From assembly GCF_009873495.1 (NCBI RefSeq), contig NZ_CP046703.1, positions 2,418,001 through 2,482,000 on the forward strand: a stretch of DNA of 64,000 nucleotides, read 5' to 3'. Position numbers and translations under genes: made by a program. This document shows positions 24,930 to 32,025 of this stretch, in pieces. The stretch's first letter is position 1, and each line of letters begins with the position of its first letter. This stretch comes from Nostoc sp. ATCC 53789 (GTDB lineage Bacteria > Cyanobacteriota > Cyanobacteriia > Cyanobacteriales > Nostocaceae). The notes below the pieces were generated by a model. The model did no database searches. It was not told the DNA's origin and worked only from the letters and a program-made list of their open reading frames with translations.

Positions 24930-25892
24930 TTAAACATTGACAATTGGTTTAAAGTTGTCAGTTAGACACCAAGGCAAATTATCTCGAACCATTGCATTTA
25001 AAATGACTAACATCTTATGAACGCAAGCAGTTAGGGCCAATTTTTTGGATTTACCACGTTCGACAAGGCGCTGATAAAAGGCTTTGATAACGGGATTATG
25101 ACGCATAGCAACCACAGCACCCATATAAAGAGTCGCTCGAACATGGGCACGACCACCATTAATCATCCGCTTACCTTTGTGTTGACCACTATCATGATTG
25201 ATCGGTGCAACACCAACTAAACGAGAGATTTGTTTGGCAGTTAATTGACCGAGTTCTGGTAAGTCAGAAACGAGGGTAGTAGAAATAACTTGACCAATAC
25301 CAGGAGTAGTTTTGAGTAAATTGACTTTATCAATCCATTGTTGATTATTTTGCGTCAATTCCTGAATTTGTTGATTGAGCTGTTTGAGACGCTCTTCAAG
25401 ATATTCAATATGAGCCTCAATATCTGCTAATGCTTTACCACGGGCACGCGCCCGACGATTTTTCTCAGCAGTCTGCATCTCGACTAACTGTCTTCTGCGA
25501 CTAATTAATTCGCCCAGTTGACGCGCTGTTTCAGATTCAATTGCTAACACCTGGGGTTTCATTGCTTCCCCAAAGTGTGCCAAAATTTGTGCATCAATAG
25601 CATCAGTTTTTGCCAACCGACCTGTGGCTTTCGCAAAATCTCTTCCAAGGCGTGGATTAATTAATGCTACTGGTAAAAGTGCTGCCTGCAATTGGATAAT
25701 AAGTTCTGTTTCTAATCCTCCTGTTGCTTCTAACACAATCAGATTTAAATCAAATGATTTGAGTTGTTCTACTAGATGAGATATTTCTACTTCTGTATTA
25801 GCAACTTTCAATGCTTTACCCATTGGACGGATATAAACATCGAGAGTTGCTTTACTCACATCAATGCCTACCCATTGAGAAATATTTTCCAT
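24930..25892 (-). CDS. IS110-family transposase (DEDD recombinase)
   Basis: The 320-residue protein is a full-length IS110-family recombinase. The RuvC-like DEDD residues are visible as Asp11 (WVGIDVSKATLDV), Glu55 (LIVLEATGG), and Asp97 and Asp100 (AKTDAIDAQILA). After a coiled-coil region (residues 130-190) comes the C-terminal Tnp domain, with TPGIGQVISTTLVSDLPEL and the candidate nucleophile Ser235 in GVAPINHDSGQHKGKRMINGGR. There is no frameshift or stop, so the gene may be functional. IS110 enzymes use an element-encoded bridge RNA; a structured leader lies just upstream at 25976-26057. The element's ends cannot be fixed because IS110 insertions lack terminal inverted repeats. Confidence 0.93.
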   Translation of the reverse strand: MENISQWVGIDVSKATLDVYIRPMGKALKVANTEVEISHLVEQLKSFDLNLIVLEATGGLETELIIQLQAALLPVALINPRLGRDFAKATGRLAKTDAIDAQILAHFGEAMKPQVLAIESETARQLGELISRRRQLVEMQTAEKNRRARARGKALADIEAHIEYLEERLKQLNQQIQELTQNNQQWIDKVNLLKTTPGIGQVISTTLVSDLPELGQLTAKQISRLVGVAPINHDSGQHKGKRMINGGRAHVRATLYMGAVVAMRHNPVIKAFYQRLVERGKSKKLALTACVHKMLVILNAMVRDNLPWCLTDNFKPIVNV

Positions 25893-25975
25893 ATTTCACT
25901 CTCAACTAATTTCTGTACCCTGTTTTGAATTCATCCCCTTGATTTAACTCATCCTTGCCCGATACGGACTGTATA

Positions 25976-26057
25976 CTTTAAATATCAGCGTTTAAAGCTT
26001 TGACCCCGGCGACTGTTCGAGTTCTGTCAAAGAGATTGTTGTAGTGACCCATGCTAC
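25976..26057 (-). ncRNA. Candidate IS110 bridge RNA in the transposase leader
   Basis: Upstream of the transposase start (25892), on the minus strand, three stem-loops follow one another. GTAG...CTAC closes 26057-26041. A perfect 7-bp stem CTTTGAC/GTCAAAG (26032-26026 with 26004-25998) encloses a 21-base loop. A second perfect 7-bp stem CTTTAAA/TTTAAAG (25997-25991 with 25982-25976) has an 8-base loop. In the IS110 group the bridge RNA comes from exactly this non-coding left-end region and has stems with large guide-bearing loops. The assignment is from position and folding only; the ends are approximate. Confidence 0.42.
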
Positions 26058-26112
26058 GAAGCGGTCTATTATGACCAAGGTTGGGACGGTCTACTACTAT
26101 TTCTAAGATACA

Positions 26113-26303
26113 AGGTTGGGTGAAGCGGAGCGCAACCCAACATAATATAGGACTTACGCAAATTATCTCTCAAACTCTGATTTCTCTGTGCCCTCTGTGC
26201 CTCTGTGGTAGCCTGCGGCACTTCGTGTCTACGTTATTCCGTAACTCGTGCGTAAGTCCTAATATATCAGAATGTTGGGTTACGCAAAGCCTCCACCCAA
26301 CCT
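26113..26303. repeat. GTTGGGTT-type palindromic repeat split by a MITE
   Basis: The left arm 26113-26143 (AGGTTGGGTGAAGCGGAG and on to AACCCAACAT) is complementary to the right arm 26272-26303. The two arms would form a compact palindrome if the element at 26149-26260 were removed. An uninterrupted relative is at about 38658-38713. The region 25893-26334 has no gene. Confidence 0.72.
26149..26260. mobile_element. 112-bp MITE nested in a palindromic repeat
   Basis: Perfect 12-base terminal inverted repeats AGGACTTACGCA (26149-26160) and TGCGTAAGTCCT (26249-26260) flank an interior with the CTCTGTGCCTCTGTGG motif. AATAT is present directly outside both ends (26144-26148 and 26261-26265), a plausible 5-bp target duplication; a TA duplication is an alternative reading. 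There is no coding frame. Confidence 0.78.
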
Positions 26304-26334
26304 ACTAGCGCGGCAAGCTCAACTTTATACCTGA

Positions 26335-26685
26335 TTATTCTCTCCCTAAATCTAACTGTACTTGCAATCCATCATTGTCATTGCCAGACTGAGCGGGTGT
26401 TAAGAAAACAGAAGTGTCTGGCTGTGATAATGTCTCGTTAAAGCGGATTTTGACTGGAGTTTTGTCTGTTCTATTATTATTAGAGATTGTTGATGGATTA
26501 GTTTGCTCAAAAAACTTTCCAAAGTCATCTTGGGCTGTTCTATTATCAATTCCGACTAGAGAATCACCAGTTAATCTATATTGTCCTGAATTTAAGCTTG
26601 ATGCTGGTGACTGGGCGTACACCTGGCTTCCTAAGCTTGCAAAAGCTGTGGTAATTCCCAACAAAGCAATAATTTTGGCGTTCAT
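26335..26685 (-). CDS. Small exported protein of unknown function
   Basis: I do not recognise a family. From the ATG at 26685 the 116-residue protein starts MNAKIIALLGITTAFASLGSQVYAQ, a standard signal peptide with a cleavage site after VYA. The mature part is polar and low in hydrophobic residues (NSGQYRLTGDSLVGIDNRTAQDDF, then TSVFLTPAQSGNDNDGLQVQLDLGRE), so it is likely a flexible periplasmic or secreted protein. The frame extends to a TTG at 26697, four codons upstream; the ATG gives a cleaner signal peptide. No neighbour on the same strand is close enough to suggest an operon. Confidence 0.7.
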   Translation of the reverse strand: MNAKIIALLGITTAFASLGSQVYAQSPASSLNSGQYRLTGDSLVGIDNRTAQDDFGKFFEQTNPSTISNNNRTDKTPVKIRFNETLSQPDTSVFLTPAQSGNDNDGLQVQLDLGRE

Positions 26686-27089
26686 TTTTTTGTCCAAATT
26701 ATCTTTAATATTGCTTGTCTTTATTCTCTGGGCAAATTATTTTAATTAACTCTATCGTTAGGTTCTACTACAATAATTGTATTGCGTATATACTTGGCTC
26801 GTCAATTATTTCTGCTCTATATCGGGTAAAATAAACAGACAAAATATTAACCAAGCTATAACGTTGCTATTCTTTGAGATAGTGTGATTATCTAATTTCG
26901 TTTCCCAGCGATCGCAGTTACGTTCGTTGAAATATACCAATCGCTCCACTAACGCAATCATACAAGCGATCGCTAATCAATATTATTCCTGCTCTCAAAT
27001 CCTTTCTATATCTTGCCCTGCATAGAGAATTCGCACAACTCCAATGTTTTAATATTGCTCGAAGTAAAAATAATTATAGCCAGTGTTAT
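26686..27089. other. AT-rich intergenic region, no gene seen
   Basis: About 400 bases between the small exported protein and the toxin-antitoxin operon contain only short frames and two HIP1 sites (around 26909 and 26963). Nothing else stands out. Confidence 0.45.
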
Positions 27090-27105
27090 CCTAAGAAATA
27101 TTAGG
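27090..27105. promoter_or_regulatory. Putative operator of the toxin-antitoxin operon
   Basis: CCTAA-N6-TTAGG (27090-27105) is a dyad 21 bases upstream of the antitoxin start codon. Phd-type antitoxins repress their own operon through short palindromes at this position, so it is a reasonable operator candidate; this is inference. Confidence 0.4.
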
Positions 27106-27126
27106 AATTAACAATTAGTTAGGCAA

Positions 27127-27375
27127 ATGAGTATCACCGTTAATGTTTCTGAAGTAACTGCCAAGTTTTCTGAATTGCTGAGTCAGGTATTACTTGGTGA
27201 AGAAGTGGTGATTGCACAGAAAGGTATTCCAGTTGCACGCCTAGTAGCTCTCACAGATACAGCCTCACCTCGAATTCCAGGATTGGATAAAGGTAAAGTT
27301 ATCATTGCACCAGATTTTGACGAGCCTTTACCAGAAGATATCCTAAATGATTTTGACAGTTCTAATCTAGTTTAG
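27127..27375 (+). CDS. Phd/YefM-family antitoxin
   Basis: The 82-residue protein begins MSITVNVSEVTAKFSELLSQVLLGEEVVIAQKGIPVARLVAL, the classic Phd/YefM N-terminal DNA-binding fold in which the antitoxin sits on its own operator. The C-terminus (PGLDKGKVIIAPDFDEPLPEDILNDF) is acidic and probably disordered until it wraps around the toxin, and it matches the tail usual in PIN-toxin partners. The toxin ATG follows after only two bases, so translation is coupled. A dyad at 27090-27105 is the likely operator. Confidence 0.92.
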   Translation: MSITVNVSEVTAKFSELLSQVLLGEEVVIAQKGIPVARLVALTDTASPRIPGLDKGKVIIAPDFDEPLPEDILNDFDSSNLV

Positions 27376-27377
27376 CG

Positions 27378-27764
27378 ATGAGAGCTTTACTGGATACTCA
27401 TGTATTTATTTGGTGGGTAACAGATGACCCTCAGTTATCTTCCACTAGTCGCAGTATAATTGCTGATTCAGGTAATATTTTATTTCTGAGCGTGGCAAGT
27501 GTTTGGGAGATTGTCATCAAGACTAAATCGGGTAAGCTAACTTTACCTGAACCTGTAGAAGAATATATTCCAAACCGACTAGCACTAAACCGCTTCGAGA
27601 GTCTAGACATTCAAATGACACACACTCTACAGGTTGCCAATTTGCCAAACATCCACCGAGATCCGTTTGACCGGATTCTGATTGCCCAAAGTCAAGTAGA
27701 GAATTTGCCAATTGTAACCATAGACCAGAAAATTGCACAGTATTCTGTCGAGATTATCTGGTAA
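27378..27764 (+). CDS. PIN-domain ribonuclease toxin (VapC-like)
   Basis: The 128-residue protein is a PIN-domain nuclease with all acidic residues present. These are Asp6 in ALLDTHVFIWW, Glu44 in SVASVWEIVIKTKSGKL, Asp95 and Asp98 in IHRDPFDRILIAQ, and Asp116 in PIVTIDQKIAQY. PIN toxins cut RNA (often tRNA or rRNA) in a Mg-dependent manner and are held inactive by the upstream antitoxin. The FIWW and HRDPFDR motifs define the VapC subgroup commonly paired with Phd-type antitoxins. The gene is intact, so the module is probably functional. Confidence 0.92.
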   Translation: MRALLDTHVFIWWVTDDPQLSSTSRSIIADSGNILFLSVASVWEIVIKTKSGKLTLPEPVEEYIPNRLALNRFESLDIQMTHTLQVANLPNIHRDPFDRILIAQSQVENLPIVTIDQKIAQYSVEIIW

Positions 27765-27867
27765 TTAAAGCTTAGAAATAACGATCGCACCTTGGTTGAT
27801 GAAAAAATAGCGATGTTTAACGACAGACAAGCCAAAGAAGCATCTACGTATCTAATCAGGGACTTCA

Positions 27868-28251
27868 TCAAGCTATTTGATCCTGAATGCGTTCTTCTCT
27901 CAACTCATCTATAAAGGCATTAACATCAAAGTTTTCTGGTAATTCTGCCTCTACAACTAAAATCCCTTGTTTTCGATAAATGTTTGGTTGGTTAAGGGGC
28001 GGTACATTCGCTATCTCAGAGTTTTGTTGAGTATGTTCTTCAGTGACTTGTTGACTCAGCGTATTAATTTTTTCTGCAATAGCTTGCAAAACAAATTGCT
28101 CAGTCGAAATTCCCTGACTACTTGCCCATTTTTCAATCTTTTGTTGGAGTTGGGGAGGAAAGTTTATAGATGTAAATACAATTAACACTCCAATTGTAAA
28201 AGGCGATCGCCTACGACGGGCTACGTTTACGCATCTTAGTTGATGAAACAA
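27868..28251 (-). CDS. Small protein with RHH-like N-terminus, possible orphan antitoxin
   Basis: I cannot assign a named family. The core SINFPPQLQQKIEKWASSQGISTEQFVLQAIAEKINTL looks like a ribbon-helix-helix DNA-binding unit. The C-terminus ELPENFDVNAFIDELREERIQDQIA is acidic and resembles antitoxin tails. No toxin gene follows; the next gene on this strand begins at 28305 on the other side. The first about 20 codons (CVNVARRRRSP) are encoded by a dispersed GC-rich repeat. The real start may therefore be the GTG at 28188, just upstream of the RHH-like core. Close to the Phd/PIN pair, it may be a second, decayed TA antitoxin. Confidence 0.55.
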   Translation of the reverse strand: MFHQLRCVNVARRRRSPFTIGVLIVFTSINFPPQLQQKIEKWASSQGISTEQFVLQAIAEKINTLSQQVTEEHTQQNSEIANVPPLNQPNIYRKQGILVVEAELPENFDVNAFIDELREERIQDQIA

Positions 28252-28304
28252 AAGAATCGCTCAAAACTACTAGATTGCAAACTCTATCGCCTGGACTCGC
28301 TCTT

Positions 28305-31300
28305 TTAATTACGAATTAATTTTTTAGCCAATCGCCACAACAGATAAAAAGGTAAAATTAATATCGCTAACAAAATTTGCACAAACTGACCTAATCGACG
28401 TAACCAGATAGCACGGGGAGTAGACTGGCGTTGCAGGATTGCTAGATTTTCTCGAATTGTTGTTGTAGTGGGATGATTAACTCCTAACACTCGTTGGCAC
28501 ATTGCCAAAGCTTCTACGTACAGAGGTTCAGCTTTGCTATAGCGTTCTTGGCTATAGTAGAGGAAAGCTAAATTGTTCAGGCTAGCAGCCATATCCGGAT
28601 GGTCGCCAGCAAACAGGCGCTTTGTCATTGCCAAAGCTTCTACGTACAAAGGTTCGGCTTCGCTGTAGCGTCCTTGCCTTTTGTAGAGAGCAGCTAAATT
28701 GTTCAAGCTAGCAGCCACATCTGGATGGTCGCCAGCAAACAGGCGCTTTGTCATTGCCAAAGCTTCTACGTACAAAGGTTCGGCTTCGCTGTAGCGTCCT
28801 TGGCTATAGTAGAGAAAAGCTAAATTGTTCAAGGTAGTAGCCATATCCGGATGGTCGCCAGCAAACAGGCGCTTTCTCATTGCCAAAGTTTCTACGTACA
28901 AAGGTTCGGCTTCGCTGTAGCGTTCTTGGCTATTGTAGAGCAAAGCTAAATTGTTCAAGCTAGCAGCTACATCCGGATGGTCGCCAGCAAACAGGCGCTT
29001 TCTCATTGCCAAAGCTTCTACGTACAGAGATTCGGCTTCGCTGTAGCGCCCTTGGCTATTGTAGAGAGCAGCTAAATTGTTCAAGCTAGCAGCCACATCC
29101 GGATGGTCGCCAGCAAACAGGCGCTTTGTCATTGCCAAAGCTTCTACGTACAGAGGTTCGGCTTCGCTGTAGCGTCCTTGGCTATAGTAGAGCAAAGCTA
29201 AATTGTTCAAGCTAGCAGCCATATCCGGATGGTCGCCAGCAAACAGGCGCTTTCTCATTGCCAAAGCTTCTACGTACAAAGGTTCGGCTTCGCTATAGCG
29301 CCCTTGGCTATAGTAGAGGAAAGCTAAATTGTTCAAGGTAGTAGCCATATCCGGATGGTCGCCAGCAAACAGGCGCTTTCTCATTGCCAAAGCTTCTACG
29401 TACAAAGGTTCGGCTTCGCTGTAGCACCCTTGGCTATTGTAAAGACCAGCTAAATTGTTCAAGCTAGCAGCCACATCCGGATGGTCGCCAGCAAACAGGC
29501 GCTTTCTCATTGCCAAAACTTCTACGTACAAAGGTTCGGCTTTGCTGTAGCGCCCTTGGCTATAGTAGAGCAAAGCTAAATTGTTCAAGCTAGCAGCCAC
29601 ATCCGGATGGTCGCCAGCAAACAGGCGCTTTCTCATTGCCAAAGCTTCTACGTACAAAGGTTCGGTGTCGCTATAGCGCCCTTGGCTATAGTAGAGGAAA
29701 GCTAAATTGTTCAAGATAGTAGCCATATCCGGATGGTCGCAAGCAAACAGGCGCTTTCTCATTGCCAAAGCTTCTACGTACAAAGGTTCGGCTTCGCTGT
29801 AGCGCCCTTGGCTATTGTAAAGACCAGCTAAATTGTTCAAGCTAGTAGCCACATCCGAATGGTCGCCAGCAAACAGGCGTTTTCTCATTGCCAAAGCTTC
29901 AATGTACAGAGGTTTGGCTTCGCTGTAGCGTCCTTGGCTATTGTAAAGACCAGCTAAATTGTTCAAGCTAGTAGCCACATCCAGATGGTCGCCAGCAAAC
30001 AAGGATTGGAAAACATTTACGCATTCTCTACTCCAAGGTTCTGCTAATTGATATAATCCTTGTCCATTGTAAAATCTTCCTATCCCCACAAATATCCAAA
30101 TTAGTTCATCATTGGGGACTGAAGCTAAAGAAATTATCTGTACCTCTTTTGCTTCTTTTATCTCTGCAATTATGCGTTTACTCAGGTCTTCGAGATGGGG
30201 AACGATATCTCTGATGCTTTCAATCTGCTTAGAAGTGGGTGAATTGGGAAGGCTTTGGGCAAGGGTTATCATGGCGGTGGCAAAGATTGTTTCTAAAACC
30301 GATTTGGTTTCGCCAGAGTTTGCTAACTCCTCTTGCAAAAACCACCGCACTAAGGCATGAATTTTATAACATCCTTCTCTTTCTTCTACCAGTTGCAGCA
30401 AGTTACGCCCGTAAAGTTGCTTTTTAGCTTGGTTTAATTCATCTTCTGACCAAGTTAGCTGTCTTTCTTCCTGATTTTCTCCCTCCCCTCCAACTGTTGC
30501 CACCCAAATAACCAAATCCCAAAGAATCAGTGCAGGAGAAAATAAACTCAAAAATCTTCCTAATTGTTGCGCCAGTGGGTCGAGTTCTTCCCAAGTTAAA
30601 GCAAAGGCGGCTTTGACCCCCAATTGAGTTGGGTGAATGGTTTTCCGGTCTTGTAAAGCTTCTTCTGCTAATTTACGTTCTTGCAATCGCCCAAACATCA
30701 TATCTAAAGATATGTCCGGGTCGCGTACCAAATAAGCTCCTACTAACTCTATCCCCAAAGGCAAATATTCCAGACATTCACATATATTTGTTGCGGCTTG
30801 TGGTTGGTTTTCAACTCGCTTATCTTTTTCCCCCAACAGCCGTTTTAACAGTTCTAAGGCTTTGCCTGGTTCTTTTTGGGGTGAGAGAACATCTAAGGAA
30901 ATCTCTTGAATAAAATTCGGGTCTAAATGCCGCAGTCGAGTAGTAATTAAAACTTGGAAGCGGTTATCCTTGGGAACGACTTGGCGGAGGTTGTCTAAAT
31001 CAGTTACGTCATCGAAGACGATTAAAATCGGCAACTCAGAGTTAGGATATCTAGACCAACACCAGGCGACTTGTTCTTCAAGGCTTAAAAATCTTTCTCC
31101 TAATTCTTGGGGAATCTCCAAATCAAACTGCAACCGAAAAAACTCTAAAACTTCGGCGGCGAGATTGGTTTCTCTGTCGTTAAACCAGGTAATCCCGCCA
31201 TAATCTTGTTGATATCGTCTAGCGTATTGGGTGGCTAATTCAGTTTTGCCTACGCCTCCCATTCCCGCTATTGCTACATAGTCTTTGTGCTGCAAGTCTT

Positions 31301-31310
31301 CATGCAGCAT
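28305..31310 (-). CDS. NB-ARC/TPR STAND (NLR-like) ATPase, main part after an in-frame TGA
   Basis: This 1001-residue part holds the NB-ARC domain, 12 TPR units and a membrane tail. Walker A is GMGGVGKT (residues 17-24), Walker B is LPILIVFDDV, and the GLPL-like motif is CLEYLPLGIELVG. The TPR array at 28479-29990 has twelve 42-residue units of the DHPDVAASLNNLALLYYSQG type that are nearly identical even as DNA. The C-terminus ends FVQILLAILILPFYLLWRLAKK, a probable membrane helix. The 33 codons before this ATG are open back to the TGA at 31412-31410, in the same frame as the upstream gene. Translation after the stop could begin here only without a clear ribosome site. STAND proteins of this type act in signalling or antiphage immunity. 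Confidence 0.88.
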   Translation of the reverse strand: MLHEDLQHKDYVAIAGMGGVGKTELATQYARRYQQDYGGITWFNDRETNLAAEVLEFFRLQFDLEIPQELGERFLSLEEQVAWCWSRYPNSELPILIVFDDVTDLDNLRQVVPKDNRFQVLITTRLRHLDPNFIQEISLDVLSPQKEPGKALELLKRLLGEKDKRVENQPQAATNICECLEYLPLGIELVGAYLVRDPDISLDMMFGRLQERKLAEEALQDRKTIHPTQLGVKAAFALTWEELDPLAQQLGRFLSLFSPALILWDLVIWVATVGGEGENQEERQLTWSEDELNQAKKQLYGRNLLQLVEEREGCYKIHALVRWFLQEELANSGETKSVLETIFATAMITLAQSLPNSPTSKQIESIRDIVPHLEDLSKRIIAEIKEAKEVQIISLASVPNDELIWIFVGIGRFYNGQGLYQLAEPWSRECVNVFQSLFAGDHLDVATSLNNLAGLYNSQGRYSEAKPLYIEALAMRKRLFAGDHSDVATSLNNLAGLYNSQGRYSEAEPLYVEALAMRKRLFACDHPDMATILNNLAFLYYSQGRYSDTEPLYVEALAMRKRLFAGDHPDVAASLNNLALLYYSQGRYSKAEPLYVEVLAMRKRLFAGDHPDVAASLNNLAGLYNSQGCYSEAEPLYVEALAMRKRLFAGDHPDMATTLNNLAFLYYSQGRYSEAEPLYVEALAMRKRLFAGDHPDMAASLNNLALLYYSQGRYSEAEPLYVEALAMTKRLFAGDHPDVAASLNNLAALYNSQGRYSEAESLYVEALAMRKRLFAGDHPDVAASLNNLALLYNSQERYSEAEPLYVETLAMRKRLFAGDHPDMATTLNNLAFLYYSQGRYSEAEPLYVEALAMTKRLFAGDHPDVAASLNNLAALYKRQGRYSEAEPLYVEALAMTKRLFAGDHPDMAASLNNLAFLYYSQERYSKAEPLYVEALAMCQRVLGVNHPTTTTIRENLAILQRQSTPRAIWLRRLGQFVQILLAILILPFYLLWRLAKKLIRN
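28479..29990 (-). repeat. TPR-coding tandem repeat, 12 units of 126 bp
   Basis: Twelve 126-bp units each encode one 42-residue TPR of the kinesin-light-chain-like form. Differences between units are mostly single bases at a few positions (for example AFLYYSQG, AGLYNSQG or AALYKRQG). This marks recent unit duplication or gene conversion rather than ancient repeats. Confidence 0.9.
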
Positions 31311-31409
31311 TGTCAGTTGCGTTTCTCGCCCGACAAAATGAACAGAACCGCGATAAGGGATAGATTTTGTGGGAGTTAACTTTGTCCGTTCCCCGTCAGA
31401 CGGCTTCAG

Positions 31410-31844
31410 TCAGTTAAAGGTGACTGGGGCGTTAAATGTATTGCCTTGGAAAACATTCTTTATCTCATTTGCCAAATTTTTATAGTTAATACTATTTGGC
31501 TGTTGCGGCTGCGACTTCAGCGTATCGGCAAATTCTTGTATAGATTGAATAAATTGAGGATTTGGTTCAGTTTTAGCTGCTTCTGCCAATTCTTTTATTG
31601 CTTCTGCCACTTCCGGATTAGCTTTAGCCGCAGATTCCACCTCTAGCAGAGCCTTACCATAATCGATCGCTTGTTCTGGTGCTTTCTCGATCGCTGCTAC
31701 AGTATGGGGAGACTGTTTTTTGAGGGTGACGAGAAACTTGCCAGCCTTATCCAATAAGGTTTCTGTTACCTTTTCGGTTGTTTTTTCTAAAGCTTTGGTG
31801 GCTATTACAGAACCGATTGCGATCGCCGCAGTTTCAAGTATCAT
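31410..31844 (-). CDS. N-terminal domain of the split NB-ARC/TPR protein
   Basis: The 144-residue frame encodes a helical, Ala/Glu-rich domain (MILETAAIAIGSVIATKALE at the start) and ends GNTFNAPVTFN just before a TGA. Reading through that TGA stays open and gives LKPSDGERTKLTPTKSIPYR then GSVHFVGRETQLTMLHEDLQ, the normal linker into an NB-ARC domain, and joins the 1001-residue part in frame. It is therefore the effector-associated N-terminus of one STAND protein of about 1179 residues. A hydrophobic stretch at residues 3-17 could insert in a membrane. The ATG at 31844 has AAGG upstream. It may be expressed alone as a short adaptor, or the gene may be a pseudogene. Confidence 0.78.
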   Translation of the reverse strand: MILETAAIAIGSVIATKALEKTTEKVTETLLDKAGKFLVTLKKQSPHTVAAIEKAPEQAIDYGKALLEVESAAKANPEVAEAIKELAEAAKTEPNPQFIQSIQEFADTLKSQPQQPNSINYKNLANEIKNVFQGNTFNAPVTFN

Positions 31845-32025
31845 ATCCTGCCTTGGCTATGTGTATCCTATTTACTTATTAACACACTGCTTTTGTTCTA
31901 AATTCCGCAGCTAAGTTAAAAAACCCAGATTTAACTCAGCGTTACATATCTTGCATAGTTCAGTATTACCATCTCTATTCATTGCGTCTGATATCTAGGT
32001 TTTTTGGAATTGAAACCAATTGCAG

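Noticed and set aside
31410..31412. Selenocysteine insertion at the TGA of the NB-ARC/TPR gene
   Set aside because: No SECIS-like hairpin follows and the position is a linker, not a redox site; cyanobacteria generally lack the machinery. Nonsense mutation or reinitiation is simpler.
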